This document shows, piece after piece, positions 45,767 through 55,993 of a stretch of DNA of 64,000 nucleotides. The notes below the pieces were generated by a model, which worked only from the letters and a program-made list of their open reading frames with translations, did no database searches and was not told where the DNA came from. The stretch comes from Marasmius tenuissimus (Eukaryota; Basidiomycota; Agaricomycetes; Agaricales; Marasmiaceae). A program made the translations under genes and the position numbers. The stretch spans positions 4,464,001-4,528,000 of the forward strand of contig JAQOTA010000060.1 in NCBI GenBank assembly GCA_029532415.1. The letters are read 5' to 3'. The stretch's first letter is position 1. Every line of letters starts with the position of its first letter.

Positions 45767-48700
45767 GGAGTTTGTACCCACCCTCAGAAAGAGTCACGTG
45801 ATGTGACAATCACATAGGATAGGATTAATTCCCGGTGAATCGATTGTCGAGTAACCTGCTCGCGACAGTTTTTGGTAGTGGAATGACCTGTAATTTACAC
45901 TGCATGATAATACACAAAACTGAGTCTATTGTACAGATTTAAACAATGTTTCGGGACTGAATACGTCGAGCCTTGTTCTGCTTCTCGAAACCGGCGAGCA
46001 CGATGGCCGCTTTGTCGTCAAATGAAGATGACTCGTGGGGGGCACTCGGGCTGAGAGGTACGCGGGGAGAAATTGAGGAACGGTAGGATGTTGGGGAACG
46101 AGGTGGGGTTGATGGGAATGTAGATGTGGAGGGAGGGCTTTCAGACCCAGGGTGTATCCCGAGTGCTCGTTTGATGTCCGAAATGGCGGTGTGCACGGCG
46201 TCTGTGTCATCCGTAAGAGCAATAAATCCCTTTGCGGCCTCGACAAATTTCATTTGTGCCTGCGCCAGTTCCATAATAGCGGTAGCTCGTTTGCTGCTTG
46301 TCACACGGGGGATGGCGGCCTGAGGGGACATTGTGGGCGTTGTTGCAGGATGGACCAATAAGCTGTCTGAGGATATGGATGAGGGTGGTGAAGTGGGCAA
46401 ATCTGATGAACCTGATGAGAACTGGGTTTCTGATACATGGGAGACGGTGTCATGTGATAGGCCAGATACGGATGAAACAATCTGAGGAAGAGGGAGCTGG
46501 CGTTTGGGAGGGGACCGTGGGATGTATGTATCCTCGACAAATGATGGAGCTGGAGATGAAAGGAAGCGAGAGTCGTCGTCGTGAGAGGTGTAATACGAAG
46601 TGCCGAGGGCTTGGAGCTGAGAGAGAATCTCTTCTGCATCAAGTGCGGGCTCGTCCTCGGTCAGGTCAAAGTCAAACTGAGTCTCCTCTGTCCATGGATT
46701 AGTAGAAATGATGCAGAAATGTAAATTACCTCTTACCAACAAAGGCAGATGTCTCCTTGTCTAGTCGGAGAAGCTCCTCATCGTCAACTTCAGCTTCTTT
46801 GTCACTATCTTGGGCAAGGACCTTTCCGAGATCCTCTCCGATTTCCTTGTCTTCCACATCACCTTCCTGCTCCAACTCTTCAACCGTGAATTCCGGGGTT
46901 TCAACAGGAGTCTGAGGAGTAGATTTCCGAGAGGATGAAGGTTTTGATGCAGTGGAGGAGGCTGGCGATGTTGGGGGAACATGTTCAGAAGAGGCAGGCG
47001 TGGGAACAGTTGAGCGAAACTTGGCACGAAACTCCTGGTGCTTCTCTTTATCCCTGAAGGATTTGAACAGCTCTGGAATGACATAGGTGACGAAAACATA
47101 GACCCAGACATCAACCCGAGGTAGCCTCCCACCCCGCGTGTACGGCGCAATATATTGATTCTTGATGCGTCCATTGAAGCCTTCAAGGGGGTTGTTTGTG
47201 CGGGGAACATCATCTACAGGGATATTCAAACGCTGGGAGGCTTCAATGGCACCAGCAGGAGACCACGAATACCAATAGTCCTCGCTCTTGAGGTGATATT
47301 GAAGCAGATAGTTGAGAAAGACTAGTCCACCCTTTGCTTGTTTCTTTGCTGTGGCGGACCGGCGTCGTCCGAGGCGTAGTAGATACTGGCGTTCAGATTC
47401 GAATGCGTGCTTGGCATCAGGATAGGATGTGATTTTCCGCATTAGCTGATGGAGGAGTTGCGCGAGGCGACGTCGAATTTCCTTACGGGGTTCTCCCTCA
47501 GGAATACATCGGAGAAAGCGGTTAAGGGTGTTCTTCCAGGACTGCCAGACATGGAATGTGCAGAGAAGCAAGAATATCTCGGGCCAATGGGCAGCCAGAG
47601 TATTACGTTCACGGGGATCTTGATCTGTAGTAGCGACTTTGATATCAATCTTCTCACCATCACTATTGGTTCCTAGTCCATCCTTCCAGGCGCCAACAAG
47701 CTTGGTTAATATCTTTGTATCGTAATCAGCATGGGTTGCCTTGGCGTGTTTACGTGCAGAGAAGAGGAGGGCGCCTACTGGTACGCCGCGTCTGTTCTTG
47801 TCGAAAGCCATGAGAAGTGTGAGGAGTAGGGAAGCAGAGCAGAAGCCAAAGGTAAGATCCATCAGGAGGTGCTGCTTGTGCGCGTGGTCCCATGCAGCTT
47901 TCTTCATATCTGGGGTAGCAAGTACAAGTTCGAAGCGTGATTCTTTATCATCTGTGATCTGAGGTGTATAGTGTAGGCAGGAGTCTCGTATCGGAGAGGA
48001 TGGGGGCGTGGGATTGTCTGTGCGGTACCAAGAGTGTAATGTTTCCTCGGGTTTGTTACGTTGGCGGATTCCAAAATAGCGGCGAGTAGTACGATACAAG
48101 GATGATGTGTCATGGGACTCGAGAAACAGGCGATGACAATCTGTGCCGAGAGTGCCTTCGTTGAAATGTAGCTTGACAAATTCTTCAATTTCTGACCGGA
48201 GAAAGTAGAGCGGAGACCCCTGGACGACAAGCTCGAGAGCTCGGGCACGGACAAGAGGGTGTAGTGGAATTGGTGGATCATTCTCAACGTCAGATAGGAC
48301 TTGGCATGCTTCAGAGTGTGAAGTGATTCCGGATATCTGGTTAATGGCAATGAAATCAGATGCTGGATTTGGATAAATAATGAATCCAGGTCTCATTATG
48401 GCAGTTTACAACGTACGATTTGTGGCTTCTATATCAAATGTCACCAAGACCCTGATCCAACATGTACAGTTTACGTCTTTCCAGGGGATCTCTCGTTTCT
48501 TGGAAGGGTTACGTCCCTGAGTGTTGTCCATACCAGCCTGACATTGGAACAGAAGCTCGCGCCGATTGTACCTCTCTATTTAATTGTGGATGAGTGGTAG
48601 AAAAATTGTTGTGAATAGAACGGAAAGCTCACTGTTCATGAGTGGGTGAATCTTGAAATCAACACAGGTGAGTTTAGCATTCACTACGCGTTCATTCTTG

Positions 48701-49385
48701 CTTGGCAGGTAGAGATTTAGGTCAGAGTACTGGGTCATTGCGCGGTCTTTCACAAGCTCAGAATCCGAGTTGAAATGTGAGATACATTGAGATCACCTTG
48801 ATCATAAATGGTATATTGATATTCAGAGAACTTGAAGTTCTTCAACATCTCATCTTGAAGGTTCTTTCTAGTTTGATCCGCGAGGTGAAGCTTTGATGGT
48901 ACGGTTGTCTTCATCTTCTCTCGCTTAGCAGGGCTGATGGAATTAGGCTTCGGAACACCAGTCAAGATCTCTGTCGCATAATGCTTGAAGGCATCCATAG
49001 CGGAGGCTGAAGTTGAGATGGAGGTAAAAGGAGGAATTGGGAGGGATCGACGACGACGCGTCTCACAGCGTGGCAAGCGCGTTTTCACATGAAATCGGAT
49101 TTGTGGCGATGTCCGTGTTATCTCGTACCTGGGAGTTATCTTATCAAACTCACAATTCCTGGGTTTTTTTTTTCTCCTTCCGCGATTCAGAGGAACTGAA
49201 TTCAACCTCTATTACTCAGAGCACAATATTACATGAAATACGTCTAATACGTCTGATTTCTAACTGCATGAGCTAAACTATAACAAACGCAAGTATGAAA
49301 GCTGGTTACAATCCGCCGAGTCACAAAATTGATGTGACCGATCAGTCAGTCACGCGTGACAGAACCTGAGGGCGAGTACAGATTC
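45767..49385 (-). mobile_element. Complete MULE (Mutator-like) DNA transposon
   Basis: 3.6 kb with inverted ends: left GAGTTTGTACCCACCCTCAG (from 45768), right complement GAATCTGTACTCGCCCTCAG; 16 of 20 match and all four mismatches are transitions. Partial similarity (GTCACG...) continues about 20 bp further in. A 10-bp target duplication CGGGTTTTAT lies at 45757-45766 and 49386-49395, in the 8-11 bp range of MULEs. The single gene inside is an apparently intact transposase. Confidence 0.9.
45939..48998 (-). CDS. MULE transposase (about 949 aa, five exons)
   Basis: Proposed exons are 48797-48998, 48633-48746, 48417-48575, 46737-48362 and 45939-46687, joined by introns of about 50 nt with GT/AG ends; the joined length is divisible by three. 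The start MDAFKHYATEIL is the ATG at 48998. An N-terminal Cys-containing segment (LLFQCQ, NCTCWIRV) may be a zinc-binding DNA-recognition module. The catalytic core has MDLTFGF (Asp near 47858), TTDQDPRERN (Asp near 47622), the CTFHVWQSWKN signature and NNPLEGFNG (Glu near 47181), giving a MULE DDE triad. A long Ser/Pro/acidic tail follows. The enzyme cuts and moves the element in the nucleus. I see no disabling change. Confidence 0.85.
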
Positions 49386-49395
49386 CGGGTTTTAT

Positions 49396-51221
49396 ATTTC
49401 TAGTCTCCTTTCTTATCGGTATGATGCTTCGTGCGTACAAGCAATCGTAACTCAGATCACCCGATACATCAACGCATCAACGTTCAAACAGTGCCTCCAT
49501 GATTGATTGATTGATCCCGGACATTCGAAGAAAAGACATAACCTAGAACCCATTGGCTGAACTGGATAAAAACAGTTAATAACGGGAATGATTACTGCTT
49601 TGTGTCTTCTTTGTGATTTCGAATCTTAAGCTCTGTCAGTCCTTGCTCTGTGTATTTGGAGACTACCGACGTGAGACCTCTATCCTAATATCGTGAGATA
49701 ATGAAGCGCCACATTTGTTGGACCTTTTTTTAGTTGCAACGTAAGCGTGACTTTGCTATCCATAGCCACAGACGGATTGACCGGCCCTGGCACCGCCGCC
49801 TTTCGCACGCCTTCTTTTCCCCCATCGCCCGTCGAGACGGACGAAATGTTCTGTTTCTGTAGATAAACTTGATTTTGAACTAGCTGATTGTCAACACCGG
49901 AGGGGCGAGAGTGAAGCTTTAGCGGACAATCCTCCTGCTGTCAACCACGCCCAGTAAGGTATTCATGCAATACAGTCGACGGGATGACGGGTCTTTTCAA
50001 GGTACGTATTCACTGGTATTGACAGAATTATCATTTCCAGACGATCAATAATCCAATGTTCAACAATCCCGTGGTGTGAACCTTTCTGTTTGCGTTGCCA
50101 GACCGGAATTAATAAGACGATTTCTGTTAGAGACCAGCCAAAAGTACTTAATTCGTCGCGCATACATGTAACATACCCATCGCTGCCATGGGTCAGCCAA
50201 GAGAATATGAGCGAGGTGAGCGGAAGAACAATCTTGGAAATTCGACAACGAGTCCTGTAAAAAACAGCATGCCACGGAGAGATCTCAGAAATTCTCGATT
50301 TAGCCCGTTGTACAATCGGTTGGTTGAAGCACGATCCAACGCCACCAACATGGACCGAACTGCGGATGATGACTCACGAGCTCAAGGCGGTCCGTTGGTC
50401 CGATGTGAAAGGGAAACAGGCATGAGAGACTCACTAAGGACCGACGCCTTGATTCGGCGCTGTGCAATCAGGTCCTCCCTCAGTCTGTGGAAGGCGGGTG
50501 CAGTTGGCACAGGAATCAAGAGGCTGGAAGCCAGAGACATTTTGCGAACCCTCAACAGTCAGTACGGGTGAAGAGGGCTGTACGGTCTCAAATTCAACGT
50601 ACCCAGATAGATCCTAAGATGTGGCTAAAATCGTTGTTTGCTGTAACTTGTTTGATAGTTGGCTGTTCCAACTTTCATATCAAAGAACTCGTATGTCCAC
50701 AATCCAGAATTGCTAAATGCAGTTTGGAAGTCACAAGGGAGGCTGCGGATGGTTCTAGGTATGAATATGCAAGTCAAGAGATATGCAACAGGCGTCCCGG
50801 GTCCAGGCCTTGCTATCTATAGTGATACCCTCAAACGGACTCGTTTGGTAGGCGGGAAAAATTCAGAATATGCTAACATAATGAGACTGGGTTTACTGTA
50901 CCATTTCGAGAAATCTTTTTTCGCCAATAATTTTTTCTTGATTTATCTGAATTTTTGGCGGGGTTTTCGAAAATTGCTATGACGCATGACATGACGAACA
51001 TCTCGAAATGGTACAGTATTCTCAGCATCAAACCACCCACTAGTGATGTCAGGGCAGGGCAGGGCAGCCAACCCTAGGGTAGGACAGGGTTTCTCAGGGC
51101 AAGGGCGACCAAAAATCCGTGCCCTCGCCTTCTGCCCTACTATGCCCTGACCTGGGGCGGGCGAGGGTTCTGCCCGGGGCAGACCTACGAGTTAGAACTC
51201 TTATTTTGAATTCTTCTATCA
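49396..51221. other. Intergenic, mostly unassigned
   Basis: Plus-strand frames at 50188-50571 and 50487-50822 show no domain, hydrophobic pattern or conserved copy. A short MITE lies at 50896-51016, and a GGGCA-rich low-complexity stretch (repeated GCAGG units, with partly inverted arms) at 51053-51180. Confidence 0.4.
50896..51016. mobile_element. 121-bp MITE with CTGTACC...GGTACAG ends
   Basis: Inverted termini CTGTACCATTTCGAGA at both ends, flanked by TA (50894-50895, 51017-51018). The interior has a TTTTTTCGCCAA tract and a TGGCGGGGTTTTC tract also found in the element at 53001-53150. Tc1/mariner-type. Confidence 0.8.
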
Positions 51222-51396
51222 CTGGGTTATTGTCGTTTGCAAAATAGAATGCCGCGCGCGCATCTGAGCTCACACGTCGCACATTTTGAGCTCACCAGTA
51301 AATAATTATTTCCTAGCCACATGCTCATCCGAAAATCACAGAAACTACATGATAATTACCTGCGGATTTTTGCGAACATTCTCATACAAAAATCAA
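51222..51396 (+). repeat. Left terminal inverted repeat of the two-gene transposon
   Basis: Pairs with 55814-55993. The outer end is CTGGGTTATTG (CTAGGTTGTC on the other side, where an extra CTTGTTG is present). Similarity ends at AAAAATCAA near 51396. Confidence 0.85.
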
Positions 51397-51642
51397 GGTA
51401 AATTCTGAGAATTGGATTTACGGTTCCCCCGGCGCTCATTTCTGTAGAGGTACACGCCCAGAATTTGCGTGCGGAAAGACTTTTGGCACTGTAGATGAAG
51501 ATAATAAATACTAGGGCTCACAAATGAGTGTGGTGCAATGAGGATACCAGTGGAACGGACACAAACCAGGCGGAATTGCGGGGTTTGAAGCCAGGACCCT
51601 GGAGACACTAGCGTTAGCACCATCACCCTTCCAGGCTCCAGC

Positions 51643-54036
51643 ATGGCCAGGACAAAAAACAACAGTACAGCACGAACAGCCAGTCAACCCGAGAGGACAG
51701 CAAAGAAACAAAAGTCAGTCAAAGAGAAGTCAAAGGGAAAAGAATCCGTTGCCACAGACTCAGTAAAGCGCCGCCCCAGCAGGCCTCGCAAAAATCCAAA
51801 CCCTCCTCCCGATACCAGCAGCGACACTATCAGAAAAAAAACGTCCGCTTCTCACTCGTCTGCGAGCCAGCTCAAGCCCACTATCCGTATCCCGGGAAAG
51901 AAAAAACAAGACCCTCCTGATCACGCAGACCAAGATGAGCCACGGGCTTCACAGCCGCATGATGACAGCTCAGACGCAATAACACCTCCTCCAGAGATTC
52001 CGCAAGAGATGCTCGAAGCCCATGCCGCCGAGACACTCATGTCACTTGGGCTCAGTAGACATCAACGGTTTTCAGCCGACACTGACGGGTCTGGTGATCT
52101 GGATGAGACAGATTCTGCTGACTCTGTTTGGGAAGTCCGGCGAGAAGCTCGTGCTCGTTTTGGAAATCAACATGAATCAGAAGATGACAGCGAAGAGGTA
52201 GAACTCGTAGAGGATGATGAAGAGAGTGATGGATCAGATAGACCAGTTGGAAAGGACAGAGAAAACGAGGACGAGGATGATGAGAGCGAGGAAGAGGATC
52301 AAGGTATGTGATTCTCGAATCTCACTTTGAACTTGCTCTCTAAGTTACGTGCATTATAACCCTCTAAACTGACCCGTGTACCATCAGAACCGCCAGTGAA
52401 TATCAAGTTCTTGATTCCAGTTGGGGAAGGCGTCAATGACTCCATCGTCCTTCCCTCTGACACGACGTACAAAAAGTTCACCAACGAAGTTTCCAATGTT
52501 CCCAATATTGCATTGAAAAATGTTCACATGGCTTACCGGCTCTCCACACGGCCTGCCTCGGACAAGTCCTTCGAAATAATCAAAGACCGCGATCAGTTTC
52601 TTGAGTTGCTGGAGAGTGCAAAGGGGGAGATAGCAGCAATGAACAAGGGGAAGGGAAAGACTAAGGAGTTCTCGGTGCAGCTGAAGGATATGAGTGCGGG
52701 AACGGGTGGTGGTGGAAGCTCAAAGAAAGGCATTACCAAAGAAGAGAAGGCAAAGTCCCGAGGTGTAAAGCAGCGTGTACGTCTTCATTCAGTTTGAATC
52801 ATTCCATCCGACATTCGTTGATGGTGACGGCTTTCTATAGAAACATGAGGAACATGGAAGTGATAATGATGAGCCCCGCGCCCAGACAATGTCAATGTCC
52901 CAGATCACTTCAAAACTTATGTTACTCAATACCTGCAAAAAACATGGTGGATACTGTGTTCAAACTACCGAGGACCATATTCCTGTTGCACTCAGTGATA
53001 CTGACCTATTTCAATCAATTCGGATGGCACGTGACTTTCCCACGGAGATTTTTTTCGCCAAAAAATCCCATAAATCGAGAAAAAATTAATGGCGGGGTTT
53101 CCCAAAAGTGGCTGTGACGTGTGACATCCGAATTGATTGAAATAGGTCAGTATTTCAACATGGACGACATATATTGTGCGCCATTTTTACTTGTCCTTTC
53201 TACGTCCCTTGATCATGACCATCAATTCCCAGAAAAACGGATACCCCTCATACACGATTCCACCGCCAAACATGTGCTTGATGGACGCGAAGCCAAAGCC
53301 TCGTGGTGAACCAACTGTACCAGTTACCTCTCCCCCAGCAGCACCTCCCTCTGCATCTCACACTCAGACACCACCCCTAGTGCCACCTCAAAATCAAGGT
53401 ATTGTGCCCGGATCCACATCAGTACCTGTACATGGATTTGGCCCTTGGCAAGGTTATCCCCAACTGCCTCCGCAACCTACATTTCCACCACCCGCGTCAC
53501 CATACTCCAATCCTTACGGCCCCGGAAGTTACTACTATCCACCACCACCACCACCTGCCTATCACTCATATTACCGAAATCACGACTCACCTTCACCTCG
53601 CCAACGTGGCCGGTACCATCCCTATTCTCCAACCCAGCGCTCACCGGCACCTCCCTCTCGTGAGTATGGCCATCAACCTGCACCGAGCTCTGACCCTATT
53701 GAAGAGCTTGACGATGATGCCAGCTACCCGCGTATTCAAGATTATTTACCCACTCTTGATAGTGGATCCCGAGGCGCAAATGGACGTCACCACTTTGCAG
53801 CTTACATACAAGACCTCATCGAAGCAAAGTATTTCACTATATCAGATGTTGCACTCCTGCACCACTCAGAGCTCCTTCGTATTTGTCCCGACATGGCTCC
53901 AGGAACAGCTAGCAAGCTTCTGGCTGCTGTCACCAGTGACGTGAACCAAATCCAGAAGGAAATAAAGAAACAGGCACGCGAGGACAGTGGACGAAGGTAT
54001 GAGCCAACACCAGGCTCCTCTCACAATAGATTTTGA
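51643..54036 (+). pseudogene. Transposon accessory protein of unknown function, interrupted by a MITE
   Basis: Exon 1 is 51643-52303 (MARTKNNSTARTASQ..., a basic Lys/Arg-rich start, then a very acidic Glu/Asp tail). Exon 2 is 52388-52776 (VNIKFLIPVGEGVNDSIVL and a ubiquitin/PB1-like alternating pattern, then a Gly/Lys-rich linker). Exon 3 starts at 52841 (TCKKHGGYCVQTTEDHIPV). The MITE at 53001-53150 breaks it. After removal the frame reads ALSDISTWTTYI, a further intron ends near 53235, and a last exon has a Pro/Tyr-rich stretch and a SAM-like helical end (AAYIQDLIEAKYFTISDVAL, then GTASKLLAAV). The charged N-terminus and the DNA-transposon context suggest a chromatin- or DNA-contacting helper. 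No function is established. Confidence 0.65.
53001..53150. mobile_element. 150-bp MITE inside the accessory gene
   Basis: Inverted termini CTGACCTATTTCAATCAATT at both ends, flanked by TA (52999-53000, 53151-53152). It introduces stops into the host exon. The termini are close to those of the 379-bp element at 14869-15247, and the core resembles the element at 50896-51016. Confidence 0.88.
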
Positions 54037-54096
54037 TAATGTAGATAGTATATACTCAAGTTAACAATGCCTACTATAGTAAATGAAACTACTTAA

Positions 54097-55715
54097 TCAG
54101 AAATAACCACAATGTTTGAACCAGCTGCATGCATTCTCTTCTGTGCCTACAGTCCATACTGCTCTACCGAGAAAGAGATAGACGTCAAGGTCATCCTTAT
54201 CTTCCATTGCAGCCCGCCCTATGTTTCCGTTATTCTTGATGTATGCTTTCACGGATGAGAACGTAAGTTCAATGGGGTTGAGATTGGGAGAATATGGCGG
54301 TAAGAAAAGGTACTTCATGCCTCTGTAGTTCATGCCAATTTCATAGTCAGAGACACAAGCATTTTGGATAGGAAGGGACTTCGCACCTTCTAAAATCATC
54401 TCTAGAACTTCAGGGCACTTGTGTATGCGGCAGTTGTCCATAACAATGACTGAATTTGGTTGAGGCCACGGATTCATGCACCCAAGGAGACCATCAATGA
54501 ATTTGGCAAACTTTATGACATCAAAAGAACCCTCTACAATGTCAACATTTATAACACCGTCCAGGCTGAGGGCAGGAAGAATAGAGTATCTGATAACCTA
54601 ATTCAAAAAAATAATTGTCGAGCTAGTCATTGACACGTACCGTTTGCCTTGCACAAAAAACGTCTTCCGCACCGCTTTCTGGCCTCTTAATGCCCATGCT
54701 CGCCCTCTATATGTTGTTTTGCGGTCTGCCGCACTTTCATCAACAAAAACCAGCTGCCGTGGTGAGAAGTCTCGGCCTGTTTCGAAGACAAACCGCCCCC
54801 GTTTGATTGCGCTCCGTTCTGCAGCCTGTTTTGTCACCTATGTGCTTAGAAGATTAGTGAGGCTCCCATTCAGACAGATATTGAGGCGCACCTTCTTCAT
54901 GGTATACCCGCAACGTCTGAGTGTCCTCCAAATCGTCGGAAGGGAGGTCTGTACTCCACATATGTGCTGTAACTCCTCCCACAATTCCTGAGACAAAGAT
55001 GCCGGTGAGGAACGAACCGGCATCAGGATTCCAACCGAGCGAGGGAATGATGACTCAGCACATTCCCTCTTCTCGCAACATCCACACAGTCGTCGCTCGC
55101 CGACAGTCCTCTGCCCTTCTGTCAATAATTTTGCGCCCACCATCCCCCCCTTCTGGTCAATCTGTACATAGCATGTCTATACATAGCTCAAATTTGACAG
55201 TTTTCTCACAAAATCAGACAGTATGATAGACTAGCCCGCATGCCTCAAGTGTTACATAGTGGAGAGCATTGGGCAGGAGAAGCACAAAGCAGAGGATCCC
55301 ACCCGCCCAGGCAGCGTGATCCCTCTGCATCCCGGTCGAGCTTCGCTCGCCCCAGCCCAACCCTAGCTTCTTCTGTCCCGGAATCCCCTCCTGAGATGAG
55401 GTTGGATCCAGATAGATGTCGCATGACGAGTTGACCCGGTCGAGGAGAAACTGTAAGAAGAGGTCAATGTCATCAAAAGAGGGATACAGCTCTTGCTTAC
55501 CTCAATTTCATGAGTTTGAGGATGTCGCAAGCGGCCTGCGAGCTTCAATTTTGGCCTTTTGACCTCACCAGTTTGATTCCAATGTTCCAAAATTTGCCGT
55601 TGTGATGACTCACTGACATCATAAAGAGTCAGATTTCCTCTGGAGTTTTTTTGCAGACACTCATCCGAACAACGGTCCAACGTAGAGCATCAGGAATGGT
55701 GACACCTTTGGGCAT
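54097..55715 (-). pseudogene. DDE_3 transposase (IS630/Tc1-mariner type), disrupted
   Basis: The start ATG is at 55715 (MPKGVTIPDALRWTVVRMSV). A helix-turn-helix region follows after a one-base frameshift near 55640 (LYDVSESSQRQILEHWNQTG). An intron ends near 55445, then YLDPTSSQE is interrupted by the insertion at 54994-55388 before QELWEELQHICGVQ and LPTIWRTLRRCGYTMKK. The catalytic core has FVDESAADRKTTYRGRAWA (first Asp), VIVMDNCRIHK (second Asp) and PPYSPNLNPIELTFS (Glu). The protein ends SWFKHCGYF at 54097. Two short introns lie in the core (near 54600-54640 and at 54838). The enzyme would cut at the element ends; the frameshift and insertion inactivate it here. Confidence 0.88.
54994..55388. 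mobile_element. 395-bp insertion with 8-bp target duplication (hAT-like, non-autonomous)
   Basis: Flanked by the exact repeat TCCTGAGA at 54986-54993 and 55389-55396. Its removal joins two conserved parts of the transposase. An 8-bp duplication is the hallmark of hAT elements. Terminal inverted similarity is weak (CAAAGATGCCGG against GGGGATTCCGGG), so the superfamily is uncertain. A 9-bp hairpin GATGCCGGT/ACCGGCATC lies at the left end. Confidence 0.6.
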
Positions 55716-55813
55716 TGTGAAGGGCAGAGAGCAAGGATGACAACCTATGTTGACCCGCCTGATCATTATCTTACACGTCCGGCAGGTGGAAATTCCGGCA
55801 TGTGAACCCGTGT

Positions 55814-55993
55814 TTGATTTTTTTATGAAAATGTTTGCAAAAATTCGCAGGTATTTATCATTTAGTTTCTGTGATTTTCGGACAAGTATGTGGCTAGGAA
55901 ATAATTATTTACTGGTGAGCTCAAAATGTGCGACGTGTGAGCTCAGACGCGCGCGCGGCATTCTATTTTGCAAACAACAACAAGACAACCTAG
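55814..55993 (-). repeat. Right terminal inverted repeat of the two-gene transposon
   Basis: Inverted partner of 51222-51396. A TTGTTGTCTTG insertion-like difference near the outer end is the main length change; otherwise only scattered transitions. Confidence 0.85.

Larger units (their letters stand above)
51222..55993. mobile_element. Two-gene DNA transposon with ~175-bp inverted ends (DDE_3 / IS630-Tc1 type)
   Basis: Left end 51222-51396 and right end 55814-55993 are near-identical inverted repeats (shared words include GCAAAATAGAATGCCGCGCG, CTCACACGTCGCACATTTTG, AATAATTATTTCCTAGCCAC). Between them two genes converge: an accessory gene on plus (51643-54036) and a DDE_3 transposase on minus (54097-55715), 60 bp apart at their 3' ends. 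A TA lies next to the right end; the left flank is less clear. The element now carries a MITE in the accessory gene and a 395-bp insertion in the transposase, so this copy is dead. Confidence 0.85.

Noticed and set aside
46298..46702. Plus-strand open frames at 46126-46702
   Set aside because: They are antisense to the last exon of the MULE transposase, which has clear splice signals and continuous coding.
51053..51180. GCAGG-rich stretch considered as a telomere-like or CRISPR-like array
   Set aside because: Units are short, irregular and partly inverted, without spacers; low-complexity sequence is sufficient.
54997..55024. Hairpin GATGCCGGT/ACCGGCATC considered as a Helitron end or terminator
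   Set aside because: It lies at the left end of an insertion with an 8-bp target duplication, which Helitrons do not make, and fungal genes do not use such terminators.
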